In this document: positions 23,801 through 33,989 of the stretch, one piece after another
How the letters are laid out: each line of letters opens with the position of its first letter
Position numbering within the stretch: position 1 is the first letter of the stretch
Source: Bolinopsis microptera
Lineage: Eukaryota > Ctenophora > Tentaculata > Lobata > Bolinopsidae
Assembly: GCF_026151205.1 (NCBI RefSeq)
Contig: NC_087074.1
Coordinates: 12,443,182-12,507,181 of the forward strand
Reading direction: 5' to 3'
DNA: 64,000 nt
Position numbers and translations under genes: made by a program
Notes under the pieces: generated by a model
Seen by the model: the letters and a program-made list of their open reading frames with translations, nothing else
Told to the model about the DNA's origin: nothing
Database searches by the model: none

Positions 23801-25560
23801 GAAATGCATTTTATCTTTTGTACCACATGTCATCATTTTGTTCCTTACAAACCCGATAGTGAAACCCTACGTGGAATCGTTTTGATAAAAGTACGATTAA
23901 CCTTTAAACACTTATTTTTTCGGAAATTGTAGAATATTGTACTAGTTGACTGAAGTAAATGAGTAATAAACAGACAGTATGTCTTTTAACCCATCTTCTT
24001 GTGCTTCAGAATCATTATTTCACTCAGAAATACAGAAATGTTATACGGTTACGTTTCAATATCTTAATTATTTAACAGATATTGTATTGAGGTTCTATAT
24101 TAGAAGTTCTAATGCGTAGTAAACAACATATCAATCACGGCATAATATAAGAATAATATAAGAATCATGTTCCATAGATCACCTATGTTTACGGCACCAC
24201 AAAAGGTTGCATGAAGGCCTGAAATGATTAACCTTACCCATTAACGAGTTATTTCAAGAGCTTAAACCATGGCCATTACCCAATCTGAAAAGATATTTAA
24301 CGGCTGATTCTGGCAGAATACTTACTAAGCACTGAAATATAGCCAAACTTTACTAAACTGACAATTGGTAATTCAAATAAACTTACCCCGTACAGATAGC
24401 CAGCATTAGCGCCAATAATATGTCCGGTTAGAGGACACTGTAACATCACTGCTGATCCCAACTGAAGATGAAAGATGTATCTTCAACCTTTTCATATCAG
24501 CATGTATAGTTTAATCAAATGGATAGTTTTTTTGAAGTCCGAGATACAGTCCATGATAATAAGTAGGCGCAGTTTATATCTCCGCCAAAAGCACATGAAA
24601 TCGAGATAAATTATTTTGCAATGTATACAGAGTTAATATATGCACTTATACAAATCACTTGGAATAATTTTGAAAGAGAATAACAAGCTCAAAAACGCTA
24701 CTGACGTATTTCTCCATAAAAAGCACAATAGCGTAGGAAGCTTTTGTCGAGGTGCCTCGAAAGTGATCTTAAATGATTCCCCGTTCAATTTTGGTCGAGG
24801 AACGCCAACTTAGTGCATAATCAAGCAAGTTATAGACATATTTCATACGTATCAAATTGGATGTGCTTTTGGCGGAGATATAACGTGTGCCTAATAAGTA
24901 ACACCATAACAGTATGCAAAACTGATTATGTTAAGAACACATTAAAAAGTGAAAATCAATACCTGAGAAACAACGAATTTATCTCCACAGTTGTAATTAT
25001 TTGCAGCATTTGCTCTGAGAGCACCTGTCGGCTCCATTAGTACAGCCTGATAGAAAATAAATAGAAAATAATAACAATAGGACATGTTCATACACAACTG
25101 CATTGGAGCCTGTAGAATCCCCTAATGACTAATTATTTCCAAATTAACTTTTTAATTGTTTACTTTACATCTGTTAGCTATGGGTAGGTATTATATATCT
25201 ATTGAATATTCAAATTATTCATGATAACATAAATATTTCAATTAAGCAAAACTTCAACACTAATATTGAGACAATCAAAAATGTTCTATTCTAGCATTGA
25301 ACCAACCTTAGAGGAGCCAAGGCTAACAATTTCCACTTTAGCACCATGTTTTAGAGGTGTTTTTCCGAATGGGGGAGTAGCAGTCTGAAACAAAAATGTG
25401 GTTATTCTTGACAAATAACATAATAAAATCATGCCAACATTACATTGAATATCCAATTGAGTTAATATATTATCAACAATACGAAGTTCATTCTATAAAG
25501 CGTTATACACAGCAATATTTCAACAGCATTACTTACTGGCACTTTCACAACTCTTGCCAT
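14885..25560 (-). CDS. Tandem beta-trefoil protein with Pro-rich tail, 10 exons
   Basis: The minus-strand exons are 25560-25537, 25384-25307, 25046-24963, 24461-24387, 20215-20039, 18615-18484, 18204-17989, 17618-17409, 15879-15732 and 15021-14885. The joined frame gives 426 residues. Residues ~20-146 form a first beta-trefoil-like module (VLMEPTGALRANAANNYN; KFLAFDRVGNIIPLNG). Residues 147-190 are a Lys/Ser/Gly linker. Residues ~191-332 form a second module (GKYLAIMANGIVHGNGD; DGRILLRRNTQISNG). Residues 333-426 are Pro/Ala-rich. There is no signal peptide, so it is probably cytosolic; actin or ligand binding would be inference from the fold. Exon 6 uses a weak donor (GTACGA), so that junction is the least sure. 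Exon 9 has about eight acceptor copies upstream and fourteen in-phase donors downstream. Intron 4 (~4.2 kb) hosts three opposite-strand peptide genes. Confidence 0.75.
15359..15747 (-). repeat. 27-bp minisatellite carrying 14 copies of a splice donor
   Basis: Fourteen near-identical 27-bp units. Read on the minus strand each contains GCTGCAG followed by GTAAATATAC, a good 5' splice site, in the same phase. Each unit encodes nine residues (GAAAGKYTI or GAAAGKYTV). The first unit supplies the end of exon 9 of the trefoil gene. Use of later donors would lengthen the protein by nine residues per unit without changing frame. Confidence 0.9.
15836..16406 (-). repeat. 71-bp minisatellite carrying 8 copies of a splice acceptor
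   Basis: Eight units of 69-72 bp. On the minus strand each ends an intron-like pyrimidine tract in CTACTTTCCCAG (CTTTTCCAG in one copy), followed by the first 42 bases of exon 9. Because the unit is not a multiple of three, starting the exon at a copy further upstream would run into a stop. The acceptor nearest the exon (15880) is therefore the productive one. Confidence 0.9.
18222..18300. repeat. Short tandem repeat (GTATTAGAG)n
   Basis: About eight imperfect copies of GTATTAGAG in the intron upstream of exon 7 of the tandem trefoil gene. Confidence 0.75.
20630..21160 (+). CDS. Secreted multi-peptide precursor with RCG repeats (copy 1)
   Basis: A single-exon ORF of 176 residues begins with a clear signal peptide (MRLLAFLVVLVVCYGGRA). 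The rest is an acidic spacer cut by many dibasic sites (KR, RR, KK). Each repeat starts Arg-Cys-Gly: six RCG starts occur, with alternating spacings of about 23 and 19 residues, e.g. KRCGSSIQEL, KRCGTGLEELQ, RRCGTGIQDLLN, KRCGGIQN. Between them lie Cys-free segments such as STDEVVEVM and NLGEALNVL. Cleavage at the dibasic sites would free short peptides with one N-terminal Cys, able to form disulphide dimers. This design is that of neuropeptide or other secreted peptide precursors; no known family is recognised. The gene lies opposite to, and inside intron 4 of, the trefoil gene. A TTTAG just before the ATG could be the acceptor of a 5' UTR intron. Confidence 0.75.
   Translation: MRLLAFLVVLVVCYGGRAEEECRAEEIEKKNAVELIHYLKRCVSDGRLAKRSSLDYQKRCGSSIQELIEERSADEVITFVTRCGSGLLEKREEIAMEIVKRCGTGLEELQRRSTDEVVEVMKRCGSSLLEERSDVEEELQRRCGTGIQDLLNKRNLGEALNVLKRCGGIQNRVGRE
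21771..22076 (+). CDS. Secreted Cys-peptide precursor (copy 2)
   Basis: The ATG at 21771 is preferred over upstream in-frame codons because it places a signal peptide (MKYCILFVAVLSVFHGLVAA) at the very N-terminus and matches copy 3. The product is 101 residues. After the signal come KR/KKR-delimited segments: an acidic spacer (ETEAEIEKR), CHGEWHGALL, SLGDIAELSVML, CLIGGGSGKLE, DDVKVK and a C-terminal segment beginning CAGWIETH. The LKRC junction after an 'SLG...ML' segment recalls the 'NLG...VL' segment of copy 1, so the three genes form one family. It is nearly identical to copy 3 until the last 20 residues. The function is unknown: hormone, neuropeptide or other secreted peptide. Confidence 0.75.
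   Translation: MKYCILFVAVLSVFHGLVAAEEDLEKRETEAEIEKRCHGEWHGALLKKRSLGDIAELSVMLKRCLIGGGSGKLEKRDDVKVKKRCAGWIETHIQGGKPCYE
22183..22272. repeat. 7-bp microsatellite (CATTATA)n
   Basis: About eleven to twelve perfect units of CATTATA, between peptide-precursor copies 2 and 3. Confidence 0.9.
23111..23413 (+). CDS. Secreted Cys-peptide precursor (copy 3)
   Basis: The ATG at 23111 gives 100 residues with the same signal peptide as copy 2 apart from a few changes. The spacer and the first two Cys segments (CHGEWHGALL, CLIGGGSGKLE) are the same as in copy 2. After the last KKR the sequence departs: CHGAFDVKCVIGGTHEQ here, against a Trp- and Pro-containing tail in copy 2. The end thus carries a second Cys not in the same place. 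The 5' flank repeats that of copy 2, including TGTCACATGACCACATGAAA at about 22992 and CACATAATTGCTGTTTACTG just before the ATG. It is a recent tandem duplicate, intact and probably expressed. Confidence 0.75.
   Translation: MKYCILLVAVLSVFHGLVVAEDLEKRETEAEIEKRCHGEWHGALLKKRSLGDIAELSVMLKRCLIGGGSGKLEKRDDVKVKKRCHGAFDVKCVIGGTHEQ
24566..24892. mobile_element. MITE with 8-bp target duplication
   Basis: A 327-bp element whose ends are inverted repeats of about 35 bases sharing TATATCTCCGCCAAAAGCAC. AATAAGTA flanks both sides (24558-24565 and 24893-24900). The 8-bp duplication suggests a hAT-type source. It fills most of the intron between exons 3 and 4 of the tandem trefoil gene. No ORF. Confidence 0.85.
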
Positions 25561-25958
25561 CCCTAGCAAAGATTTAACATTCATTAATCATAAATATATC
25601 ATAAAATATCAATAGGTATAGGTGTGACCATTAAAACTGATTGCATGGACAACATTCTGTCATTGACGCTTATCTAGCATATTGAAAATAAAGCGAAATT
25701 ATTAATATATAAGGGCTATGTAGCTAGTGGGTTGGTTAGAGCATCGCCTAGCTGAGGATCTGTTGGATCTATGCAAAATTACGCATTTGTGTTATGAATT
25801 CTCCTTCGAGTGTTTGTTGACTCGGCAAATTTTGCAAAAAATGAATGCAGAATGAAAAAGATAAAACTGTATCAAGTGGATATTTCTCAGAAAAGAAAAA
25901 TTGAGATGTGTACGATACGAATATTTTTAGGTTGATTGAATACATCTGCAAAATTTTA
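25561..25958. other. Region upstream of the tandem trefoil gene
   Basis: Presumed promoter or 5' UTR of the gene starting at 25560 (minus strand). A weak tRNA-like stretch lies at about 25715-25780. No clear core-promoter motif seen. Confidence 0.35.
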
Positions 25959-27066
25959 GGCAGTATCTAGATAGCCCGACCCCTGTCCACGGACAACTGT
26001 CCCCGGACAACTGTCCACGAAAAACTGTCCACAAACAACTGTCCATGAACAACTGTCCACGAACAACTGTCCACGAACAACTGTCCACGAACAACTGTCC
26101 ACGAACATCTGTCTACCAGATCATATGATCGCAAATGTTATGAAATTGAATGGTATGTATGGTATCTTGGATGCAATTAGTTACGACTAGCATAATTAAT
26201 TGTAGCGTAGTCAATTACTGGATTAAACTATTGATTACGATTCAAATGTGGTCTCTTGGATATAACTAGTTACGAATAATATTGATTGTAGCGTATTATA
26301 TGGCTCAATGAAATAAATGATTACGATTTAAATGTGGTATATAAGCCGTTTTTTTTGTGAAGTATTATCAGTATCATCAACAACAACAACTCCTGACATG
26401 GTACTCTTTTGTCTAATGGACGAAATTAATGGACCCACGGCCTCCCTAGAGAATGCTCGAGACTTCCTATTCCAGAAAAACCTCCTAAAGAGCTCCATGT
26501 CCTGTCCTGGGTGTAACGCATCTATGTCCCTGGTTCCCTGCTCGTCCTCGAAGTCTCCAGATGGACTGATATGGCGCTGCTCCCCCTGCAAGAAGAACAA
26601 AAATATCAGAACAGACAGCATCCTCTCTGGACAGAAGCTCGCTCTCAAGACCTTTTTACAGCTTGTATCACGTTGCGACCCCCACGGTCGTTTCACTATG
26701 GTCCTATGGTCCTATCGTCCTGACGATACAGGGGGAGCCGCGCACTTCGTGTCCCTGGTTCGTGCGCGGCGGGTCATACAACGTATGACAATTTACAGCT
26801 GCTGTTCTGTTTGAGTATAAAAGGACTAGCTGGCATTACGATATCACAGATGACGTTTTACCAGCTTGAGTCCACTTTTCGAGAGGCGAGATAGGTTTGC
26901 AGATAGGGTCGCAGGGTAGGGCTGAGTTCATCCGTTTCGTTTTCTCTGAGACCATAGTTGTAGTTGTTCAAGATACTGTTATTATGCAGTAATATGATCT
27001 GGTAGACAGTTGTCCGTGGACAGTTGTCCGCGGACAGAGGTCGGGCTATCTATACTAGATACTGCC
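25959..27066 (+). mobile_element. Merlin/ISXO2-like DNA transposon, partly decayed
   Basis: The ends are inverted: GGCAGTATCTAG followed by ATAGCCCGACC and CTGTCC motifs at the left, and the mirror image at the right (27005-27066, with a 5-base insertion). Left subterminal DNA is a run of about eight CTGTCCACGAACAA-type units. The element encodes one ORF (26332-26814). Length about 1.1 kb. No convincing target duplication was found, so the exact limits are uncertain. Confidence 0.65.
26332..26814 (+). pseudogene. Truncated ISXO2-like transposase, zinc-ribbon part
   Basis: This 160-residue ORF has the N-terminal region of IS1595/ISXO2-type (Merlin) transposases. An acidic 'MDEINGPTASLENARDFL' stretch is followed by a zinc ribbon CPGC....MSLVPC....WRCSPC and then a helix (KLALKTFLQLV). 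In intact relatives a DDE catalytic domain of about 150-200 residues follows. Here the frame passes into unrelated sequence after about residue 110 and stops, so no catalytic domain remains. It is therefore a decayed or non-autonomous copy. Confidence 0.55.
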
Positions 27067-27847
27067 AAATTTTATGCACAGAAATATACAAGTATGCAGG
27101 CAAAATTGTCATATTCAAAATTCTAAAAAACCAATTAGGCTTATTCTAGCAGTTTTGACACGACAATTTACTCTAAATCGCTGGAGACTACTTTTAATCG
27201 ATTCAATGGTCAAAATTACGTCAAAATAAGATGATTTTTACGATTCTAAGGTATTGAACAGATAATCCCTTACTTTAACGGGGGCCACCTAACAGCTAAT
27301 TAGGGCCAAACAAACTGTGATGGACCGATAGTAGTACAAGTAAATTCTGTAGAAGTATCGGTAGAGTTAACAGTGGCATAACGTTGCCTGTTGGCACCCC
27401 TCAAAATAACACTTAAATAACTATTTTCAAAATCAATCAATAACAATCCAGTATCAATCGATTAGGTTTTAATATAAAAGTGGAGTGAGTTTTGATAGTT
27501 CACTATTGACTATGAATATTGAATATTAAGAAAAAAATGAGATTTTGAAGACTCTGAACTTTTTTTGGTGGATTTATGAAAACATTGCAACAAAAATACG
27601 ATTAGATTCACGCTTAAAGTACTTAAAAATTAAACACTGAGAAATTAAAACGTCAGGCGTTACACTGAAATTATGAATCAAGACGCTCAATTTTTGTTGT
27701 ACGGTGCAAGACATTCAATATACGCGCGGCGCGCATCAAATTTCCAAATAAAATTATTTTACTTCGCCATTTGTGCATTGTGTGTCGTTTCCTCCATGTG
27801 CATGAATTTTATTTTTCCTCTACGCGAAAAGTGAGCACTAGTTTAGC
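27067..27847. other. Intergenic, nothing recognised
   Basis: AT-rich sequence with no ORF or repeat that I can identify. Confidence 0.4.
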
Positions 27848-28646
27848 TTGATTCACGATGTCAATCCTTCGCATCTCGCCGATCTGCATCAGCATTATTG
27901 GATGCGCGCGCGCGACCCAGTAGCGCATCGCGCTACAATAGTTTAGCAAATAAAATAAAAATTGTTTAGCTCCATGTTGACCATTGTTAATGGTCTGGCC
28001 CGGCGCGCGCTACTTCGAAGAAATTTAAACGAGAAACATCCGTCAAAGCTCCATGCTTTGAAGGACTTCGCCGCTTCGACGCGCCGCGCAAACTAGCATT
28101 CTTGCTTCGCAGAGCAACGATCTCGATGGGTTGACACCGTCAATCAACTCCATGCTTAACTTACTTATTTCATGATTTATGTTTTGTGTTTCAATATTTT
28201 GGGAGAAGTGAAATTAATGCGCGCGGAGGAAATTCCGCGCTGGGTAAGTAATAAAACCAAAATAGTTTAAACAATTACTTTTATGATTCTTCATTTAATG
28301 ATATAATTAACTCTTTTTGTGAACATGTTGGACTATTTAGTAAAATTAATACGAAACGGAAATTTGAGTTATTTAAAAAACAACAAGTGGCCGTAGAAAT
28401 ATAATTTTTGTATTGTTATGTGTTTGGTGTGACTAATTTATAAATCATGATGTTCCTCATTCAATTATTTTCAAACGTAGGTCGAATTCACAATATCACA
28501 AAGTTTTAATTCCATTAATTGTAGCGCGATGCACTACTGGGTCGCGCGCGCATCCAATAATGCTTCTCGCAACCACAGTAGCATCGGCGGGATACACCAC
28601 TGGGCCTCGCTGAGCTAGGAAGGATTGACATCGTGAATCAATTCCA
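27848..28646. repeat. GC-rich fold-back element
   Basis: The sequence GATTCACGATGTCAATCCTT at the left recurs in reverse complement at the right end (28622-28646). A second inverted pair flanks CG-alternating sequence: GCATTATTGGATGCGCGC at about 27891, mirrored at about 28545-28565. The interior holds further GCGCGC runs and shorter repeats of the same words. No target duplication or ORF was found. It is probably a non-autonomous DNA element. Confidence 0.65.
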
Positions 28647-29987
28647 TTAATTACCATTAATTAAATTGAATTAATTATATAATGAGTACGTGTCTTATCT
28701 CATGGTTAAAATTACCATTACCGAATTTATTCGTGTGATTATAAAGTAAGAAAATTCATTCAAACATGAATAACATATACAAATAAATTTAGCAATGGTA
28801 ATTCTTTAACTGTACAGATTAAAAACCTTAAAGTATAAATGCATTCCTCTCATCAGCTATATTGTCTTTTGGCAGCACGCTTGAATCATGAGTTGTCCTG
28901 TTTGCCGTGTTTTATTTTGTATTATCATCCCCTTTATTAGCGTATTCATTTAGGTTATAAATAGGTTGTAACACACACCACTAATTGTTAAGGGAAACTC
29001 ATGAGCTTAATTGTTTTATTTTGAGTATGCACCTTAGCTTTCTGTAAACAAATTTCGAATTGTTTTTTGTTATGGTGTCAACTTTCTAGCGCTTGCAGCC
29101 GAAAGTTCGTGAAATTCCTACTTACTGCCTGTAGGCATGAAGTGGTAATAATACTTATGATACTTGTTTCCTTGGGAGCAGAAGAGTAACCCCATGTGAC
29201 ATGATTTACGATAATCAGACTGTGTTTGTCTTAAGACAGTAGTGGTGTTGAGGAATGGTCATCAGAGAACTTAACATCGGATTTGTATTATCCATGTCAT
29301 TTCATCATGACACATTTTTGGAATGTTTCAAATGAAGTTCAATTAATTGCAAGTTCAATACCCGCTGTCTACCTAGTCGTGGGGTGAGCGTCGTCGACGT
29401 TCTGCTAAGGATCCCACAGGATTTATGCAGCCTCCCGGTCCACCCAGCCGAATGCTCGAGAAATCGTGTGTGCGGGTTAAATGGGGAGCTGTGCAATATA
29501 GTACAGCGAAAAAGCAAAAACTCAATGGATGGTTACCGTAATGGGTGCCACATGCCTAGCATGAAATATTTACCTACTTACTTGCACTTGTGTAGGTCTG
29601 TAGAAGTAAGGTTTTTTTTTTCTGGGTGCCACAGACCCACCCAATGGTGCTGACTTTTTTGGTTTAAAGACCCACTTTTCCATTGAATTTGGCTCGCTGG
29701 CTGAGCTGCGCTTGCAGTAACAGTTCACCACCAAATTTTTTAATCCAATTTTTTGAACTTTCCCTATCAACAATCTTAGAGATTGGACTAAATATTACAT
29801 TCCATAATTTAGGACTTGAAGTTGATGACCTTCTTCCGTCAGAATAATTATATGTACTATTCATATATATGCAATATTCCACCACATTTTGGTTGATAAT
29901 CGGATTTCCAAAGTCCACTCATAACTTACAAATACCCCTTAAAATGCTGGCTTTATACTTATAGTATAAAGATGTAGGTATAGGTCA
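28647..29987. other. Intergenic, nothing recognised
   Basis: AT-rich sequence with short chance ORFs only. A segment near 29610-29670 mentions 'ACAGACCCACCC', akin to the 124-bp satellite further right, so scattered satellite-related words are present. Confidence 0.35.
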
Positions 29988-30430
29988 GGGACGTAGCCAG
30001 GATTTTTATTTGAGGGGGGCTGTCGGCGAGCGAAGCGAGCCGATGCGTCTAATCCAGCTGCGCAGCGAGCGAAGCGAGCAAGCTGTGGCAGGGGTCTGGG
30101 GACGCAGCCCCCCGGAAAATTTTGGCGAAACAGGGTGTTTTAGACGACATTTGGCATTAAAGAAATTTGTAGGACAGCAATAAACTGAGATTGAAAAGAA
30201 TCAAGTACTCACGTACAGGGAAGTAGCCAGGATTTTTCTTAGAGGGGGGCTGTCGGCTCGCTTCGCTCGCCGACGTGTCCAATCCAGCTGTGCAGCGAGC
30301 GAAGCGAGCAAGCTGTGGCAGGGGTCTGGGGGCGCAGCCCCCTGCAGGGTCCAGGGGCGGAGCCCCTTGGCGGGGGCTAGGGGGGCGCAGCCCCCCGGAA
30401 AATTTTTGCGAAACAGGGTGTTTTAGAGGG
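29988..30430. repeat. Two GC-rich dispersed repeat copies
   Basis: Two tandem copies (about 29988-30150 and 30218-30425) begin with a GTAGCCAGGATTTTT motif. They carry GCGAGCGAAGCGAGC palindromes and a GGGGGCGCAGCCCCC-type core. The unit after the core (TTTAGACGACATTTGG to ACTCACGTA, about 30139-30216) recurs in the same orientation at 33682-33757, beyond the satellite. This looks like a family of mobile-element ends. Confidence 0.7.
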
Positions 30431-30483
30431 GGGGGGGGTGACATGTCTCCAATGTCTCCAATGTCTTTTGTCTTTTTTGAAAA

Positions 30484-30615
30484 GATAGGGTGCAGAGACA
30501 TGTCCTGGAGACATTGGAGACATTGGAGACACAGCTTTTGGAGACATTGGAGACATTGGGGACATTGGAGACATTGGAGACAAAGCTTTTGGAGACATTG
30601 GAGACATTGGAGACA
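30484..30615 (+). repeat. 9-bp array GACATTGGA (left)
   Basis: Tandem GACATTGGA units with interspersed ACAGCTTTT. Its mirror image stands at the right end of the purine-rich satellite (33447-33665). Confidence 0.85.
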
Positions 30616-33440
30616 CTGGAGACGTAGATGTATGATTGGAGAAGGAGGAGGATCTAGGAGGAGGATGACCCAGGAGGAGGACTCAGGAGGAGAAGGAGGA
30701 GGATGAGGACTCAGGAAGAGGACTGAGGAGGACTGAGAAGGAGGAGGACTGAGGAGTACTGAGGAGGATGGCTGAGGAGGATGGCTGAGGAGGATGACTG
30801 AGAGGGAGGAGGAGGAGGAGGAAGAGGAAAAGGACTGAGGAGGAGGAGTAGGACTGAGGAGGAGAAGGAGGAGGACCTAGGAGGAGGACCCAGAAGGAGG
30901 ACTCAGGAGGAGGAGGAGGAGAACTCAGGAAAAGGACTGAGAAGGAGGAGGACTCAGGAGTACTGAAGAGGATGACTGAGGAGGAGGAGGAGAAGGACTG
31001 AGGAGGAGAAGGAGAAGGTGGAGGAACTAGGAGGAGGATGAACCAGGAGGAGGACTCAGGAGGAAGAGGAGGAGGACTCAGGAGGAGGACTTAGGAGGAA
31101 TGAAAAGGAGGAGGACTGAGGAGAACTGAGGAGGAGGAGGAGGACTGAATAGGAGTAGGGGGACTGGGGAGGACTGAGGAGGAGGAGGACTGACGAGAAG
31201 GATGAGGAGGAGGACTGAGGACTGAGGACTGAGGAGGAAGAGGAGGAGGATGAAGAGGAGGAAGAGGACCCAGGAAGAGGAGGACTGAAGAGGACGATGA
31301 GGATGAGGACTGAGGAGGAGGAGGAGGACTGAGGAGGATGGCTGAGGAGGATGACTGAGAGGGAGGAGGAGGAGGACTGAGGAGGAGGAGGAGAAGGACT
31401 GAGGAGGAGAAGGAGGAGGACCTAGGAGGAGAAGGACCCAGGAGGAGGACCCAGGAGGAGGACTCAGGAGAAGGACTCAGGAAAACTGAAGAGTGAATAG
31501 GAGGAGGAGGGGGAGGACCTAGGAGGAGGAGGATCGAGAAGGAGGACTGAGGAGGAGGAGGAGGAGGAGAACTCAGGAAGAGGACTGAGGAGGACTGAGA
31601 AGGAGGAGGACTGAGAAGGAGGAGGACTGAGGAGCACTGAAGAGGATGACTGAGGAGGAGAGGAGAAGAAGGACTGAGGAGGAGAAGGATAAGGTGGAGG
31701 AACTAGGAGGAGGATGAACCAGGAGGAGGACTCAGGAGGAAGAGGGGGAGGACTCAGGAGGAGGACTTAGGAGGAATGAGAAGGAGGAGGACTGAGGAGA
31801 ACTGGGGAGGAGGAGGAGGACTGAATAGGAGGAGGAGGGGGACTGGGGAGGACTGAGGAGGAGGAGGACTGACGAGAAGGATGAGGAGGAGGACTGAGAA
31901 CTGAGGACTGAGGAGGAAGAGGAGGATGAAGAGGAGGAAGAGGACCCAGGAGGAGGAGGACTGAAGAGGACGATGAGGATGAGGACTGAGGAGGAGGAGG
32001 ACTGAGGAGGATGGCTGAGGAGGATGACTGAGAGGGAGGAGGAGGAGGACTGAGGAGGAGGAGGAGAAGGACTGAGGAGGAAAAGGAGGAGGACCTAGGA
32101 GGAGGAGGACCCAGGAGGAGGACTCAGGAGGAGGACTCATGAGAAGGACTCAGGAAAACTGAGGAGTGAATAGGAGGAGGAGGGGGAGGACCTAGGAGGA
32201 GGAGGACCCAGAAGGAGGACTGAGGAGGAGGAGAACTCAGGAAGAGGACTGAGGAGGACTGAGAAGGAGGAGGACTGAGGAGCACTGAAGAGGATGACTG
32301 AGGAGGAGGAGGAGGAGAATGACTGAGGAGGAGAAGGAGAAGGTGGAGGAACTAGGAGGAGGATGAACCAGGAGGAGGACTCAGGAGGAAGAAGGGGAGG
32401 ACTCAGGAGGAGGACTTAGGAGGAATGAGCAGGAGGAGGACTGAGGAGAACTGAGGAGGAGGAGGAGGAGGACTGAATAGGAGGAGGAGGACTGACGAGA
32501 AGGATGAGGAGGAGGACTGAGGACTGAGGAGGAAGAGGAGGAGGATGAAGAGGAGGAAGAGGACCCAGGAGGAGAAGGACTGAAGAGGAGGATGAGGATG
32601 AGGACTGAGGAGGAGGAGAAGGACTGAGGAGGACTGATGAGTATGGCTGAGGAGGATGACTGAGAGGGAGGAGGAGGACTGAGGAGGAGGAGGAGAAGGA
32701 CTGAGGAGGAGAAGGAGGAGGACCTAGGAGGAGGAGGACCCAGGAGGAGGACTCAGGAGGAAGACTCAGGAGGAGGAGGAGGACTCAGGAGGAAGACTCA
32801 GGAAAACTGAGGAGGAGGAGGAGGAGTGAATGGGAGGAGGAGGGGGACTGGGGAGGACTGAGGAAGAGGAGGACTAAGGAAAAGGATGAGGAGGAGGACT
32901 GAGGAGGAGGATGAGGACTGAGGAGGAGGACTGAGGAGTACTGATGAGGAAGGCTGAGGAGGACGGCTGAGGAGGATGGCTGAGGAGGATGACTGAGGAG
33001 GATGACTGAGAGGGAGGAGGAGGAGGAGGAGGAGGACTGAGGAGGAGGAGGAGGAGGAGAAGGAGGAGGACCTAGGAGGAGGAGGACTCAGGAAGAGGAG
33101 GACTCAGGAGGAGGACTCAGGAAGAGGACTCAGGAGGAGGACTGAGAAGGAGGAGGACTGAGGAGAACTGAGGAGGAGGAGGATGAGGACTGAATAGGAG
33201 GGGGGACTGGGGGAGGACTGAGGAGGAGGGGGACTTGGGGAGGACTGAGGAGGAGGAGGAAGACTGACGAGAAAGATGAGGAGGAGGACTGATGATTGAG
33301 GAGGAAGAGGAGGAGGATGAAGAGGAGTAGGAGGACTCAGGAGGAGGAGGACTCAGGAGGAGGAGGACTCAGGAGGAGGAGGAGAACAACTGAGGAGGAC
33401 TGAGGAGGAAGAGGAGGAGGAGGAGGAGGAGGAGGAGGAG
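30616..33440 (+). repeat. 2.8-kb purine-rich satellite
   Basis: Almost pure A/G on the plus strand, built from GAGGAGGACTGAGGAGGAGG-type words, with higher-order units of several hundred bases repeated (for example around 31020-31500 and 31690-32170). The only frequent pyrimidines are the CT of ACTGAGG and ACTCAGG. Long ORFs within it are low-complexity artefacts. Such a tract can adopt triplex (H-DNA) structure. Confidence 0.95.
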
Positions 33441-33446
33441 GAGGAG

Positions 33447-33665
33447 GCTGTGTCTCCAATGTCTCCAAAAGCGGTGTCTCTAATGTCCCCAATGTCCCAA
33501 ATGTCCCGAATGTCTCCAATGTCTCCAAAAGCTGTGTCTCCAATGTCTCCAAAAGCTGTGTCTCTAATGTCCCAAATGTCTCCAATGTCTCCAAAAGCTG
33601 TGTCTCCAATGTCTCCAATGTCTTTGTCTTTTTCGAAAAGATAAGGTGCGGGAGACATTGGAGAC
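33447..33665 (-). repeat. 9-bp array TCTCCAATG (right, inverted)
   Basis: Same array as at 30484 but in reverse orientation, with AAAAGCTGTG spacers, closing the purine-rich satellite. Confidence 0.85.
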
Positions 33666-33989
33666 ATGTCACCCCCCCCTTTAGACGACATTTGGCATTT
33701 AAGAAATTTGTAGGACAGCAATAAACTGGGATTGAAAAGAATCAAGTACTCACGTAAATTTGGTAACTTCACAACAGCAATCTGCATTCTCCAATCAGAA
33801 TTTAAGACTTACTCAGGCCTCATCGTCTTAAGATTTTTACATTTCCTACGGTCTAGGGGACACTATTGACTATTTATAGAAGTCTTCTAGAATGTTTGCT
33901 TGGATGTTATGACAGATATTTACTAATCCACTCTTCAAATCTTTGACTGACTGCAGTCATAAACACAGCCCAGTTACCAGGCGACCATG

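Noticed and set aside
25715-25780. tRNA-like stretch (TAGCTAGTGGGTTGGTTAGAGC)
   Set aside because: The A-box half looks tRNA-like, but no proper B box, anticodon arm or acceptor pairing is seen; at most the remnant of a tRNA-derived SINE.
30275-33787. Long ORFs of MSPMSP, WRHWRH and Pro/Ser-rich sequence
   Set aside because: Products of reading the 9-bp arrays and the purine-rich satellite; open in several frames and without gene features.
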